From Hydractinia symbiolongicarpus (Eukaryota > Cnidaria > Hydrozoa > Anthoathecata > Hydractiniidae): a stretch of DNA of 64,000 bases. Each line of letters opens with the position of its first letter. Positions within the stretch are counted from its first letter, which is position 1. The stretch covers positions 23,002,501 to 23,066,500 of the forward strand of contig NC_079880.1 of assembly GCF_029227915.1 (NCBI RefSeq), in the 5' to 3' direction. Positions 11,582-22,494 of the stretch are shown here, one piece after another. The position numbers and the translations under genes were made by a program. The notes under the pieces are model-generated. The model was given only the letters and a program-made list of their open reading frames with translations. It had not been told where the DNA came from and did not search any database.

Positions 11582-12001
11582 CTACTGCGGACGATACTTC
11601 TTCCCTTCCCTCCACGTTACGATAAAACTATCAATAAACAACATCGTCAGAACAATCCACAGCGGTATACAAATAAACAGATACGACGCATTCGTGAAAC
11701 CGTCAAGTTTTAGACACAGAAGCATCATAAAGATTATCTTCAACACGAACATACCTATTAGTATAAATTTACGTCGTTTTAAGACGTTAAAATCATCCAT
11801 CACTGTCGGAGGATCCCCCCGTCGATAATCGTATAAAAGTGTCACGACGATATAAACGACGGTTACGACATCAAGTATCCACATAGGCACGAAGACCACC
11901 AACCAAAACCAGTTTATTGTTCTGTCGAGTTTCAAAACGACGAATAACAGAAAAAATGACGTTAAAATCCACAGAAACGTAACTCTTCCAACAAGAGCCA
12001 T
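11582..12001 (-). CDS. TMEM60: Transmembrane protein 60
   Basis: A 139-aa frame starting MALVGRVTFLWILTSFFLLF with four hydrophobic segments (about residues 7-23, 30-52, 79-97 and 105-125). It follows human TMEM60 closely as I recall it: MALAQRVLLTWLFTLLFLIM, then VLKLD, FVPMWILD (human FIPVWIFD), LKRRKFILIGM (human KKKAWYLIAM), LCLKLDGFTNASY and FICIPLWIVL (human YVFIPLWALL). The function is not established; it is a small multi-pass membrane protein of the Tmemb_185A/TMEM60 family. It is uninterrupted by introns. Its stop lies 420 bp downstream of the ATG, and its start is only 82 bp from the RBFA stop, so the two minus-strand genes are tightly packed. Confidence 0.88.
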   Translation of the reverse strand: MALVGRVTFLWILTSFFLLFVVLKLDRTINWFWLVVFVPMWILDVVTVVYIVVTLLYDYRRGDPPTVMDDFNVLKRRKFILIGMFVLKIIFMMLLCLKLDGFTNASYLFICIPLWIVLTMLFIDSFIVTWREGKKYRPQ

Positions 12002-12082
12002 GACTTTAAACGCAATAAAACCGAACTAGATATTTAATAAAAGTTACGCAACGCTTTTGATGACGTTTAAAACAAGTTCAAT

Positions 12083-15000
12083 TTAATTTTCCGTGCTTTT
12101 AATGGATTCGAATAATGAATCGATATATCGTTGCTGTTCGGAGAATTTATCATACGTAAACGAAACCGCCGGCGTCCGTGTGATTGTCGTATAAGCAGGT
12201 AGTATCAATCTGAAAAGACAAAGACGATTTATAAATTAGTTGCTGGGGATGTCAAAAGTTTTTTAATACTGCGTTTACACTTAAGCACTTAAGGATTCAA
12301 ACGAAAAGTTTGAAAACGAAAATTTTTTATCCGTTTTTATCTGTTCAAATTAATACTGCGTTTACACTTCCGCAAATTTATTCATGAGTCAAGTTAATAA
12401 ACATGGAGATCTATACGGACTGCGTTTACATTAATTTATACGGATGTAGCATGAAAACGGTAAAAAAAACCCGGAAAGTTTTCGTTTAGATTGAATCCAT
12501 ATAAGTGCTTAAGCGTAAATTATGATTTAAGTAATTATTACGGATTTAAACTTTTTTTTCGGAAACTTTTCCAATTTTATTTTTTATCAATTTCATGCTG
12601 AATCCGCATAAATTTGCAAAATTTAGTGTAAACAGAATCTATATATATTTTTATTTTTAGTAACTTGACTCACGAATCCATGTTAATTTTTTCAAGTGTA
12701 AACGCAGTGTTAAGTACAAGTTTCACCGACATAAATGAATTTATCTTAACTGAATCAACTATTTTCAAAAATTCTGCAAGAAAGCTTTTTCGCATAACTA
12801 AAATTCATTTATTGTAGAACCTCTGAATTCTCAGCATTCGAACAAATTAATTCAAATTTTGGAAAATTGAAGTCGTCTTCAAAATTATATTCCGCTAAAT
12901 GAAGCATTTAGAACCACTTATCCGCAAATAAGAAATCATTAAATCATTTAATCATTTAATCATTAAATAAAGAAATATGGGAAATATCCTTATATTTCTT
13001 TTCTTTTTTGTTGCCGTTGTTGTTATTGTTGTTGTCAAAAATAATCACGGCACTAACAATCAGCCAATCAGCTTCAATATGCAACTAATTCAATTTTGCA
13101 GCTTAACTACGCTGATCGTGAAGTAACTAAAGATTGATCAAGACAAGATAAGTAAACTATGTGAGCCTTAAATTGAGCTTCCCTTGTTACGGCAAGGAAA
13201 GGCGGGTTGGAAAAAAATCCTAAAATTGGGTGGCGATTATTCAGTATTCTAGGGTGTGTAAGTCTCTTTGATTTTACTGATAAACTCGTGTATAAATAAC
13301 TTCATTTCTTTCTACCTGATGTGATGCAAGTGTTCTTCCAGTAGAGCTGTCACTTCTTCCTGCAAAAATAGAGTTAAAAAGTCATACGTCATATAATGAC
13401 GTCATACAAAGGGTTCCAGAAGCATCCGTTATGTGAAAATAACGACAAAGAAACAATCCGTTCGACGTCGAATTTTATGGTCATTATTTTTCATATATTC
13501 ACGGTCGCACTCTTAGGAAAATGTCGCGTCAAAAAACGATGTCATTACGACCGACGTGGGGAGGGTGTCATGTATTTTATACAACTTTAATTATACAACG
13601 CACACATCACCACTGGAACAAATGATCTTGTACACAAATCACCTTCTATAACAGTATTTAATTCAACATTTTCTGTAAAAAAAATGATGTACATACTTTT
13701 CTGTACGTAGTTCCAACGTCTTCTCTTAACTTCCACACAACATTCGCAGATGACAAAGATGGCGAAACTTCAACCTGAAATTGTGAAGGTATTAACTTAG
13801 TTACGTGCCATTTTGCTTGATCACGCATTTACCTGTTGTTGTACGGTTTCTTATAAAAAACAGAAGCAATGTTGATTCATGGCCTTTGTGAAATGCGCGC
13901 ACGGTTACGGTAACGCAACTTGTACGTTGGCAATCTACACGAAATAACGTGTACGTTTCGACACGAAATAACGTGTGCGCTGGTACACGAAATAACGTGC
14001 ACGTTGGGACACGAAATAACGTGTACGTTTCGACACGAAATAACGTAACTTTGGGACACAAAATAACGTGAGCGTTGGGACACAAAATAACGTGCACGTC
14101 GGGACATGAAATAACATACACATCCTCTAATATTGAAATTTTAAGTTCACTCATCTTTGCCACTGATGATTAAACTATTTTGTAGCAACAATTTTGACAT
14201 ACCAATATTAAATGTCCAATACACAGCGCTGATACTGAACTCGTGCATAAACAAGACTTCTTCTCTTTTGCTAATTTTGCGAAAATAATGGTTATGTAAT
14301 AAATCAAAGTTGAAGTCATTCGTTAAGGATAAATATCCTTAAATTAGCGTGCACAGCAACGTGTTTGCGTAGCATGTAGTCATGTAGCACGCACGGAACT
14401 TTGCGTGAATAAAATCTTAATTCACGAAGCTGTGTTGATATTATTTTCATTTTCATTAGACCGCACAGTTAATTACCTTAAGGAAAGAAATTTTCGTAAG
14501 AAGGATTTTTCGCGAAAGAAATTTTTACGAAAAGAAATTTTCGCAATTTTCGACCTATTTTGCGAAATAAATTCCGCGAAATTTAGCAATAACTCTGGAG
14601 AAAAAATCTAAATATACAAAAATGTCTTCTAATTTTCACCAAAAACATATTTCAGAGTAAGAGTGACAGCTTCAACAAATAAGAACAAGTTACCTTCACG
14701 ATTTCAATATCACAATTTTGAATTTCTTGTGCGATTTCATTCGATGTCAGCAAGTCCTCCAGTCCTGACTGCACAATCTCAGCATAAGCTGCTTGTTTTG
14801 GACTGTCTTCTGACGAGTGTTCAAACTTGTTTTTATCACCAAAGGTAAAGTGACTGAGGAGTTTGCCTTCTACAAGAGTTGCACCTGCACAGAAATCAAA
14901 ATTCGTATCATTATGGTTACAAATGTTGCAGATCAAGCTCTATTCAATGCAGACCTAATTGGAGATTTTAAAAATGGAATAGAATGCACAGTTCTACCAG

Positions 15001-15246
15001 TCATACCAGTCAACAAAAGGTTAATATCTTCCATTCTAAAGGCTGAATTCATCCAGTACTTTATCAAAAGACCATCTGTAAATCTTGTTAGTGTTAGATG
15101 AACAAGAACAAAGAAGAGCAAGCATGCTTTAGTGCGATTAGGCCTTTGCAAAGTTACATTATTGCTGATCAATGAACATGCGAATGAAATGAGATCATGA
15201 ACACTCACCTTTTTTGTATTGATACCCAACTGAACCTTTTCCACCA
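12083..15246 (-). CDS. RBFA: Mitochondrial ribosome-binding factor A (5' exon not found)
   Basis: RBFA helps mature the small mitochondrial ribosomal subunit. Five minus-strand coding exons join in frame: 15209-15246, 14694-14884, 13697-13774, 13316-13359 and 12083-12209 (TAA). Spliced, they read GGKGSVGYQYKK-G-ATLVEGK..., then LEDLLTSNEIAQEIQNCDIE, VSPSLSSANVVWKLREDVGT, EEVTALLEEHLHHIRLILPA and a tail ending FESIKSTEN. The order matches human RBFA as I recall it ([51 protein letters not shown]). The KH-like fold of the bacterial RbfA family spans the middle exons. An N-terminal exon with the start codon and transit peptide should lie upstream of 15246; I could not identify it. Introns contain a TTAA-flanked MITE (12354-12709) and a minisatellite (13937-14125). 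Confidence 0.85.
12354..12709. mobile_element. TTAA-flanked MITE (piggyBac-like) in an RBFA intron
   Basis: The left end is TACTGCGTTTACACTT preceded by TTAA (12350-12353). The right end is AAGTGTAAACGCAGTG followed by TTAA (12710-12713). The inverted similarity continues inward (GAGTCAAGTTA and its complement). A TTAA duplication with about 16-bp termini is what piggyBac- or Kolobok-type MITEs leave. A second left end (TTAATACTGCGTTTACACTT, 12263-12282) shows a truncated or nested sibling directly upstream. There is no coding capacity. Confidence 0.7.
13937..14125. repeat. 24-bp minisatellite, eight units
   Basis: Eight head-to-tail units of a 24-bp motif, ACACGAAATAACGTG plus nine variable bases (for example CACGTTGGG or TACGTTTCG); one unit is 22 bp. 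Because 24 is divisible by three, several antisense frames stay open and give repeated octapeptides, which are artefacts of periodicity. It lies in the RBFA intron between the exons ending at 13774 and starting at 14694. Confidence 0.85.
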
Positions 15247-16828
15247 CTGTACAAAGAAAAAATGATATATACAGAACATGAAAGAATTTGAGATATGGTA
15301 GTTGATAGGTTGATCATTAAATAACATTACCAATACGCTACAATCATATTATGAGCAATTAAAAACAGTCAGAGTAGAGTATCCACCCAACAATAACTCC
15401 GATTTTTTGACATTTCCTGTATTCTCCTCATTTTCCAGTTATTCTGTGCCATACAGAAATTTTAATAGATATCGGATAACACTGAATTTTTTTTTGATTT
15501 TTTTGACTTTAAGTAAAATAATGCTCATTTTAAACTGTTTAATATTTTGAAAATAAGATAATAGTACTGACTAATATTTGAGTCAAATATTCCTGACATT
15601 TTCTTGACATATGACAGAAATTCCTAAATTTAACGAAATTGTAAAAATTGGACACTTTTGCACTTAATGTTATGCTCTAACTCCACATACCCTACTTTTT
15701 GCTTCTTTACATCTAATGCATACTTGTACTTTTTGTTTACAATTACTGTTGAGCTGAGAGGTCTAAAAAATAAAAGAAAAACTAACTTTTTAAAGCTCTT
15801 CCTTCCCTCTTCGCAAGTAGAAACTATACATTCACTCGAATCATGGAATCATGCTACAACAGTTGTCTGATTAATGTACTTTAAAACTTAAGTGCGAAGC
15901 CCAAAAGTGCTAAACATATAGTAACATTTACACACATGGGTACAGACTGTCATAGCTTGTGCATGACACAACCATTATGCACAAAGATATAACTTAACTT
16001 TTTAAAGTGCTTAAGCTACATTATTTGAATAAATCTATACATTGCAGTGAATGAGATTAATTTCCCATATGATGACACCTTTCAGACACTGTTTCCTTAA
16101 AATATTTTATCATACACAAATCGGTAAAATTTTAAAAAGAAACGGTTACCTGAATTGGTTTTTCAAATAACTTTGTTGCAACCTTGTTAGTGTTTTAAGC
16201 ATTTCTATTCGTATTAATAGCAAGTTTTCAAAAATATAGGCAAACACAAAACAATAACAGTTAAACCTATGGTTGAACAAAACAAATAATGTCTTGATTC
16301 ACCTGATGCTGACCTGTTTGCTAAACTTTTTAAAAGACTTTCCTTAACAAAACAATGTATACAGCTTATTAGGACTACATAATCCATCAGAAAATAAATT
16401 TTTGACTAGCAGTTCAAGCAAGAAGAGAATAACAAAAACAGACTGAAGTTAAAATTTGCTGACAAACAGTTTTACAAGACTTGTATACGATCTCATTATT
16501 GTATATGTGTACAAGTTGTGACTACAAAAATTTGATAAATATTAACATCACTTGTTAACATGTATTTATTGTCATATAGAACAAAGAGTAAGACAATATC
16601 ACTGACCCCGTAAATATAGCTAAGAAGGTGTTGGGTTATACAAGAAAGATTGCATATGAGTATTGGATGAAAGTATTATTGAGCAAGGAAGAATATTAGA
16701 AAGCAAGATAAGCTGTTGGATTCCATCAAAAAGATTATAGACTATCAAAACAAAAGATTACTGAGGAAAAAGAATATTAGAAAGTCTTATAGAAGACAAA
16801 AGGTTAGTGGTTTTAATAATTATCATCA
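15247..16828. other. Region upstream of RBFA and downstream of TRDMT1
   Basis: About 1.6 kb of AT-rich DNA that should contain the first RBFA exon and promoter (minus strand) and the 3' flank of TRDMT1. I could not identify a start exon. No repeat or RNA gene is apparent. Confidence 0.35.
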
Positions 16829-17923
16829 CTAATCATTCAAAAGAAACCATTTAAAAACATTTCCAACAACTAAAACATTTACACTGTTACCTAACAACAT
16901 ATACTTTTGTTTTGATGTCACATTCGGAGGAAATGAGAAATTATCTGGAAAACACATCAGTCGTGAAACTTCATCAGGTGTAAAAAATCGTAACTGCAGT
17001 CTAGATAGTATTTCATACTTTGCGTCATTTGATTCAGCTTCTTTGAAGTTTTCGCTTGCTTCTCTCAATGTATTGCTTGACTGATGGGTCAGTATAGAAC
17101 CTGTGCCTTGGTAATACTTTGTGTATGCTTTGGTAAAACAACACGATTGAATGGAGTCTGTGTGAACTATATCAAGAACAGGAAAATATCGTAACAATAC
17201 TTCTTTCTTCACCAAGAAATCATCTGATTTATATTTAAATAAAAAGTCTGATAATTTCCTCTGCTTAAAAGTATTCAAAACTGACTCTGTATGTTTACAA
17301 ACACAATTTTCATGATCCAGACTTTGTTCTTTACAAGGAATCCTTTTTCGATCGATTGTTTCAGTAGAATATTGAAGAGGGAACTGTGTACATGAAAAAG
17401 TAAAACTTTTTGGTTGCTGCTTAGCTATTAAAAAATAACGTGTTCGTGAATTAGGAATTCCAAAATCAGTGGGTGACAGTAAAAACTCCTGCACAAGAAA
17501 ATTTCGAGACTTTAATACTGCTACAAATTCGTTTCGTGTATTTGAACATTCAAATCCCTTGACGTTTTCCAATAAAATATAAGTGGGAGGAGTTTTCATT
17601 TTGGATAATATAGTAAGTATATTGAGGAAACTTTTCGAACGTGGATCATTAGAGTGCTCTTGTTTACCCTGTCGTGTAAACGGCTGACATGGAGGTGACA
17701 TAGTCCAGAGATCAGCATTCAGCTTTTCGAGATCTGCAATTGTAACAGCTTCGATATTATTCTGTGAAACTTTTGTATTTGGGAAATTGTGTTTATAAAC
17801 AGCATTGGCAGTTGTATTAATTTCATAGGCTGAAACGACATCGGCGTCTATGCCAGCATATTGTAATGCATAATGCATTCCACCAATGCCACTGTAAAAC
17901 TCCACTACATTAATTCGAACCAT
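16829..17923 (-). CDS. TRDMT1: tRNA (cytosine-38-C5) methyltransferase (DNMT2), copy A
   Basis: DNMT2/TRDMT1 methylates C38 of tRNA-Asp and related tRNAs using S-adenosylmethionine. The intact 364-aa frame carries the family motifs in order: motif I EFYSGIGGMHYAL (8-20), the catalytic PPCQPFTRQG with Cys79, motif VI ENV (119-121), NSRTRYF (158-164), the DNMT2-specific CFTKAYTKYYQGTGS (262-276), motif IX FFTPDEVSRLMCFP (313-326) and GNSVNV (345-350). It ends KWFLLND. The length is close to human (391). The gene has no introns here, unlike the multi-exon vertebrate gene, so it is either a retrocopy or a lineage with intron loss. It lies 1.7 kb downstream of ACBD6 in the same orientation, and the pair is repeated at 58.8-62.2 kb. 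Confidence 0.95.
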   Translation of the reverse strand: MVRINVVEFYSGIGGMHYALQYAGIDADVVSAYEINTTANAVYKHNFPNTKVSQNNIEAVTIADLEKLNADLWTMSPPCQPFTRQGKQEHSNDPRSKSFLNILTILSKMKTPPTYILLENVKGFECSNTRNEFVAVLKSRNFLVQEFLLSPTDFGIPNSRTRYFLIAKQQPKSFTFSCTQFPLQYSTETIDRKRIPCKEQSLDHENCVCKHTESVLNTFKQRKLSDFLFKYKSDDFLVKKEVLLRYFPVLDIVHTDSIQSCCFTKAYTKYYQGTGSILTHQSSNTLREASENFKEAESNDAKYEILSRLQLRFFTPDEVSRLMCFPDNFSFPPNVTSKQKYMLLGNSVNVLVVGNVFKWFLLND

Positions 17924-19616
17924 GTTTGATTTATTCTAACTCTTGTAAAAATATAAAAACAGTGAAAATAGAACAATGGATGAAAACACAGTTTTGCTAA
18001 AAACATGTAAGTCAAAAACAGAGAAGTTCAAAATTGGAAAAAAAATGTTTGCTTTTGCTGTGTGAAAATTGTAAGAATATCTCAAATATATTTTGTAAGT
18101 TTTAAACCTATAGCATAATATTTAAGCATAACAATGTTTCTATATACTTTTACAAAAAAAAAAAATAATTAATTTTTTATGCCAATTTGAAAATTTGTTT
18201 TTTGTTAAGATCCTGTCTAATTCACACTGTTGCTTTGCTGTACCAGGAAATTATCAAAATATTTCTATGTAATGATATTGTAATTAATTAACAATACAAG
18301 CTTAAAAATTTTGGTTGCATAATGCTAAAAGATATGCTTAATGCAATTTCTGTGGTATTTTGTATTATTTTCTTCCTGTAGTGATTGGCTTAAATTTGCA
18401 TATCCTCATAAGTTGGTGAACTCAAAAAATTGCACTGAAAAAACCATAAGACCCTTTGACTTGTGAGTTACTACAAAAAAAGGATGCTGAATATAAAAGA
18501 AACTTGAAAATCAAAACATGACTTTGCAAAATATTAGATCTGCCTGCTTTTTTGTTAGGTTCAGGTTGACCAACATTACTAAATTCTCATGCACAACACC
18601 AAAAATAGGGTATATAAACTGATAACGAATGCTGTCTTGCATTTATGTTGTCTTTTATGTGAATCCTTTTATTGTGCTACATTTAAAAGTAACTCCCACG
18701 TAACATGAATATTAAACATTAGTAAATAGCTGGCATGTATTATATTTCAAGGCAGTTTTAATGTGTATATATTTTACATTTTTATACAAAATGATATTCT
18801 AAACAATAAATCTCTTCCATATTTTCAATATTTCGTTTATGCAAACTATTACATATTTTTACCTATTTATAAATTAACACCAAAAAATTTTGTCAACAAT
18901 GTTAAACGGTATATAAAATATTAATATACAATTTCAAAGGTTAAAAACACCACTAGAATTTAAGTATATCATCTGCATCATAATATTCTTTATCAGTGAT
19001 GTACCACAAGGATTTAGACACAAATACTGGCACTCAAAAATAGTTTAACCCAAAAAATATTTCTTTATTATGATGTCTATGGTAATAAAAATGGTAAAAG
19101 GTAAAAGGATTAGATACAAAGCTTTGCAGCAGCATTTTATTACAAATTTACTCAGGTAAATATATATTATACTAAGTAGAGATTTTTGCCATACTGTGAA
19201 AGGCTCAAATAGCCTTTACATTACTGCATTTTCTCTCTGGTATCCAGTATTCAAAAAAACTTTAGATACTTTGGCGTATATGTAATACCAAAATCAAATA
19301 TTTACAAGCTTGTATGAACCTGCCAGTCTTATTCTTATTAAGTGTAAATACTAACATCAGAAATTTTCAAGTCTTCAAGCATTTTACTTTCTTTAATGAA
19401 TTCATGATAAACAAGAAAATTAGCAATATTATATTATCAACTACATTAATGTCGCAAATTGTAAAGAAAGTTTTTCTCACATTAATGTTAATTTATAATT
19501 GATAAAGTTGAAAGATTTTTTTTGAAGGCAAAACTTTCTGACAAAAAATATACATAATTCTATTTGATTTTTGTACAAACAGAAAACAACTTAGAATTTC
19601 TTCTCTTAGCACCACT
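17924..19616. other. Intergenic spacer between ACBD6 and TRDMT1, copy A
   Basis: A 1.7-kb AT-rich spacer, almost identical to 59837-61529 apart from scattered substitutions and small indels. No exon or RNA gene is recognised. It contains the TRDMT1 promoter side and the ACBD6 3' side. Confidence 0.5.
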
Positions 19617-20306
19617 CTACAATCCTATTACTGAACCAAATGGAAGATTCCCATCTGTATCTTTAATCATTTGATCAGCCCCTGATTTCAATAACAATTT
19701 AACAATATCTTCATGCTCACAAGTAGCTGCATAGTGTAACGGTGTCTGTCCATCTTCGTCTTGCAGGTTTACATCACACCCAACATCTATCAAGTACTGG
19801 ACTATGTTAATATGACCTCGATCAACAGCCCAATGCAACGGTGATAAATAATTATCGTCTCTAGCATGAATTAATTTTTTGTTGTTTTTTATTAAATGCG
19901 ATATTTGATCTAAGTCACCAAATTTGCACCAATCAAATACAGTTTTATCTTTGTCTGGTATTTCTTTCTCATCTTCATAAGCCATTGTGCTAACACTAAC
20001 ACCCATGCCACTAGGTTTATCATTTTGTGTCTCTGTCACTGTGGTTTCATCCCATTCTGGGTCAAAGTTTTTCACTAAACATATATACTGCCTTTGTGCT
20101 TCCTCTCTTGAAAGGTTGGAAAATGATTTCCAGCTTTTCCATTTTGCTGCAGCAGTAAAGTCCCAGAAATATGGTTTGTCAATATTGCAAACACCTTCAT
20201 TGGCTTGTTTATATAAACCATACAGTCGCAACATGTCATCCTCAGATACATTTTTTAAAGTCCTTGCATGATTAGATGCATTTTTGAATATATCTTCTGT
20301 TTCCAT
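19617..20306 (-). CDS. ACBD6: Acyl-CoA-binding domain-containing protein 6, copy 1 (intact)
   Basis: ACBD6 binds long-chain acyl-CoA and modulates lipid metabolism and protein N-myristoylation. The 229-aa frame has an N-terminal acyl-CoA-binding domain (about 1-88) with the ligand-binding signature LYGLYKQANEG and AKWKSWKSF, then a linker. Ankyrin repeats follow at about 152-183 (SPLHWAVDRGHINIVQYLI) and 185-216 (TPLHYAATCEHEDIVKLLL). The order and length (human 282) fit ACBD6. There are no introns, as in the neighbouring TRDMT1. The 3' part of the gene, beyond the codons at 19738, lies outside the tandem duplication, so this copy alone among the two tandem ones keeps its native C-terminus (SGADQMIKDTDGNLPFGSVI). 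Confidence 0.93.
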   Translation of the reverse strand: METEDIFKNASNHARTLKNVSEDDMLRLYGLYKQANEGVCNIDKPYFWDFTAAAKWKSWKSFSNLSREEAQRQYICLVKNFDPEWDETTVTETQNDKPSGMGVSVSTMAYEDEKEIPDKDKTVFDWCKFGDLDQISHLIKNNKKLIHARDDNYLSPLHWAVDRGHINIVQYLIDVGCDVNLQDEDGQTPLHYAATCEHEDIVKLLLKSGADQMIKDTDGNLPFGSVIGL

Positions 20307-20869
20307 TACATTTGATCAACAAATTAAAAAAAGTTTTGCTAAGAAAAAAAAACATGTATATACAGTGAACATGCTGCAACAGAAATCTATGGAAGATTTA
20401 TGGCAATGTTTTCTTGATCTCTTTTGATCTCTTGACAAACATTTTGGTAACCTTAAATATCTGATATGGCTGTTTCTTACATTTTTCAAAATTTTGTTAA
20501 AAATTGAGTTTACCATTCAGATTGAGATTGCCAAAAGGGACCACCCACCACCATCTTCCTAATAGTCCAATTAAAAAAAATGTTTGTAAAGGAGATAATA
20601 AGTTTTAAAATACAAATATATTATATACCAAAATTTCGTATTTTTTAAAATATGAAATTTGTCTTTCATGTTTTAAAACATAGAAATTAGATTTTCGTAA
20701 ACAACAAGTTTGCATGTTTATTTTTCTCATAATTTATTTCTTTTTTTACAACATTTAAATTGTGATTTTTTAATTCCATTGCCTGGCCAATTTTATTGTT
20801 TGTAAGAAGTATTAAACATAGATAGATGATATTCTACATAGCTAGCCTCACAAATATCGAGGGGTCTAT

Positions 20870-21080
20870 TATTTCCAGGAGGGCCTTAGCTTAGATGGAG
20901 AGTCCTGGAGTAATCAATACTCATTTTGAGCTATGTAGACACAATTAGGGCCCACGCTCTACTAGACAACTCCCAGCAACATCCAACAGCCAACACAGTG
21001 TGCCATCTCCCCAATTTCCCTCACATGGGTTTGGTTAACCTGGGGCTATGGTAACATTCACTGGCCCATGTTGAATCGCT
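20870..21080. other. GC-richer conserved block upstream of ACBD6 (also at 23058-23268 and 62740-62970)
   Basis: About 200 bp of markedly higher GC than its surroundings, containing CTCACATGGGTTTGGTTAAC and GGGCCCACGCTCTACTAG. It is present in all three copies of the segment. It looks like a fragment of an older interspersed element; I cannot name the family. It could also be mistaken for a promoter because it lies about 600 bp upstream of the ACBD6 start. Confidence 0.35.
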
Positions 21081-21873
21081 GTCAAGAGGAATCGAATATA
21101 TGGTAAAAAAAGAAACTTTTAGTAACTGGCCTTTGATGAAAGCCTATAAACACCTAGATATGAAAAGAAAGATTTGTTTGCTAAGAATATATCTGGATGT
21201 TTTTACCATTTCAAAAAGAAAAAATTCATGTGACACAAACACTTGCCTCCAGCCGCTTGAAATGATTTTGCTTTTTACAATTATTCATAACAACCACATA
21301 TATATTTTCTGTTTTATTATTTCACATAACACAAACAGGAGATTTTCTTTATAATTACCCTCTCGATTTAAAATCCCTCCCAAATCACCACCTGCCCTAA
21401 ATATTATTTGTCAACATGGTAACAGTCTTGGAGTTTCTTTTCAATGTAGCATTCCTTTAAATATTTTGATGAATTTAGCAAAAAAGTTTTTTTCAAACAT
21501 TTCCATTTACTTTGGATCTAATAGCTTATAGCCTAAAATTTACGGCGTGGCTAAAGAACCAATACTGCCATTTTAGTTAAAGAACCAGTACAATCTCTTT
21601 AACTAAAGAACCGGTAAAAATTTATAGTTATATAGTGATTTATATATTTATTCATTTATAGTGATTCCAGTTTGCCTACAAAATTGTGGAAGGTTGTTGT
21701 GGTCTTTTTTACTACTCAATTTAGCTTGACAGAAATATTTTTCTTGTATTGTGGAGGTGATTTAGGATTGAAAAGATGTATAAAGGCGGTGCAAGAGAGT
21801 AAATCCTGATCTTAATTATTATGAGTTAAATCTTGTGGATCAGAAATGAGAACTTCATCATCATGAGTGTTTT

Positions 21874-22494
21874 TTAGTAAGATTTTAGTAAAGTGTTGTC
21901 TCTTTTATTTTTGTTTCCAATACTTAACGGTGTCTGTCCATCTTCGTCTTGCAGGTTTACATCACACCCAACATCTATCAAGTACTGGACTATGTTAATA
22001 TGACCTCGATCAACAGCCCAATGCAACGGTGATAAATAATTATCGTCTCTAGCATGAATTAATTTTTTGTTGTTTTTTATTAAATGCGATATTTGATCTA
22101 AGTCACCAAATTTGCACCAATCAAATACAGTTTTATCTTTGTCTGGTATTTCTTTCTCATCTTCATAAGCCATTGTGCTAACACTAACACCCATGCCACT
22201 AGGTTTATCATTTTGTGTCTCTGTCACTGTGGTTTCATCCCATTCTGGGTCAAAGTTTTTCACTAAACATATATACTGCCTTTGTGCTTCCTCTCTTGAA
22301 AGGTTGGAAAATGATTTCCAGCTTTTCCATTTTGCTGCAGCAGTAAAGTCCCAGAAATATGGTTTGTCAATATTGCAAACACCTTCATTGGCTTGTTTAT
22401 ATAAACCATACAGTCGCAACATGTCATCCTCAGATACATTTTTTAAAGTCCTTGCATGATTAGATGCATTTTTGAATATATCTTCTGTTTCCAT
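21874..22494 (-). pseudogene. ACBD6: ACBD6 copy 2, truncated by the tandem-duplication junction
   Basis: Residues 1-190 (through DEDGQTPL) are identical to copy 1. The frame then runs into the duplicated upstream DNA and ends with a novel 16-residue tail (SIGNKNKRDNTLLKSY). The acyl-CoA-binding domain and first ankyrin repeat are complete; the second ankyrin repeat and C-terminus are lost. The copy of the 5' flank is complete, so transcription is possible, and it could give a shortened protein. I call it a pseudogene because the domain is cut mid-repeat, but a functional short form cannot be excluded. Confidence 0.85.

Noticed and set aside
13801-14163. A 120-aa minus-strand frame with repeated TLFRVPTC-like peptides
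   Set aside because: It is produced by a 24-bp intronic minisatellite; several frames are open simultaneously.
19987-20271. Identical 94-aa plus-strand frames in all three ACBD6 copies
   Set aside because: They are antisense shadows of the ACBD6 coding sequence.
20316-20516. A conserved 66-aa minus-strand frame upstream of each ACBD6 copy
   Set aside because: Its identity across copies reflects the recent duplication; it has no family motif, and the composition is that of 5' flanking DNA.
21100-21354. An 84-87 aa plus-strand frame repeated in all three duplicated segments
   Set aside because: Conservation is explained by recent duplication; the third copy has an in-frame indel and there is no recognisable domain.
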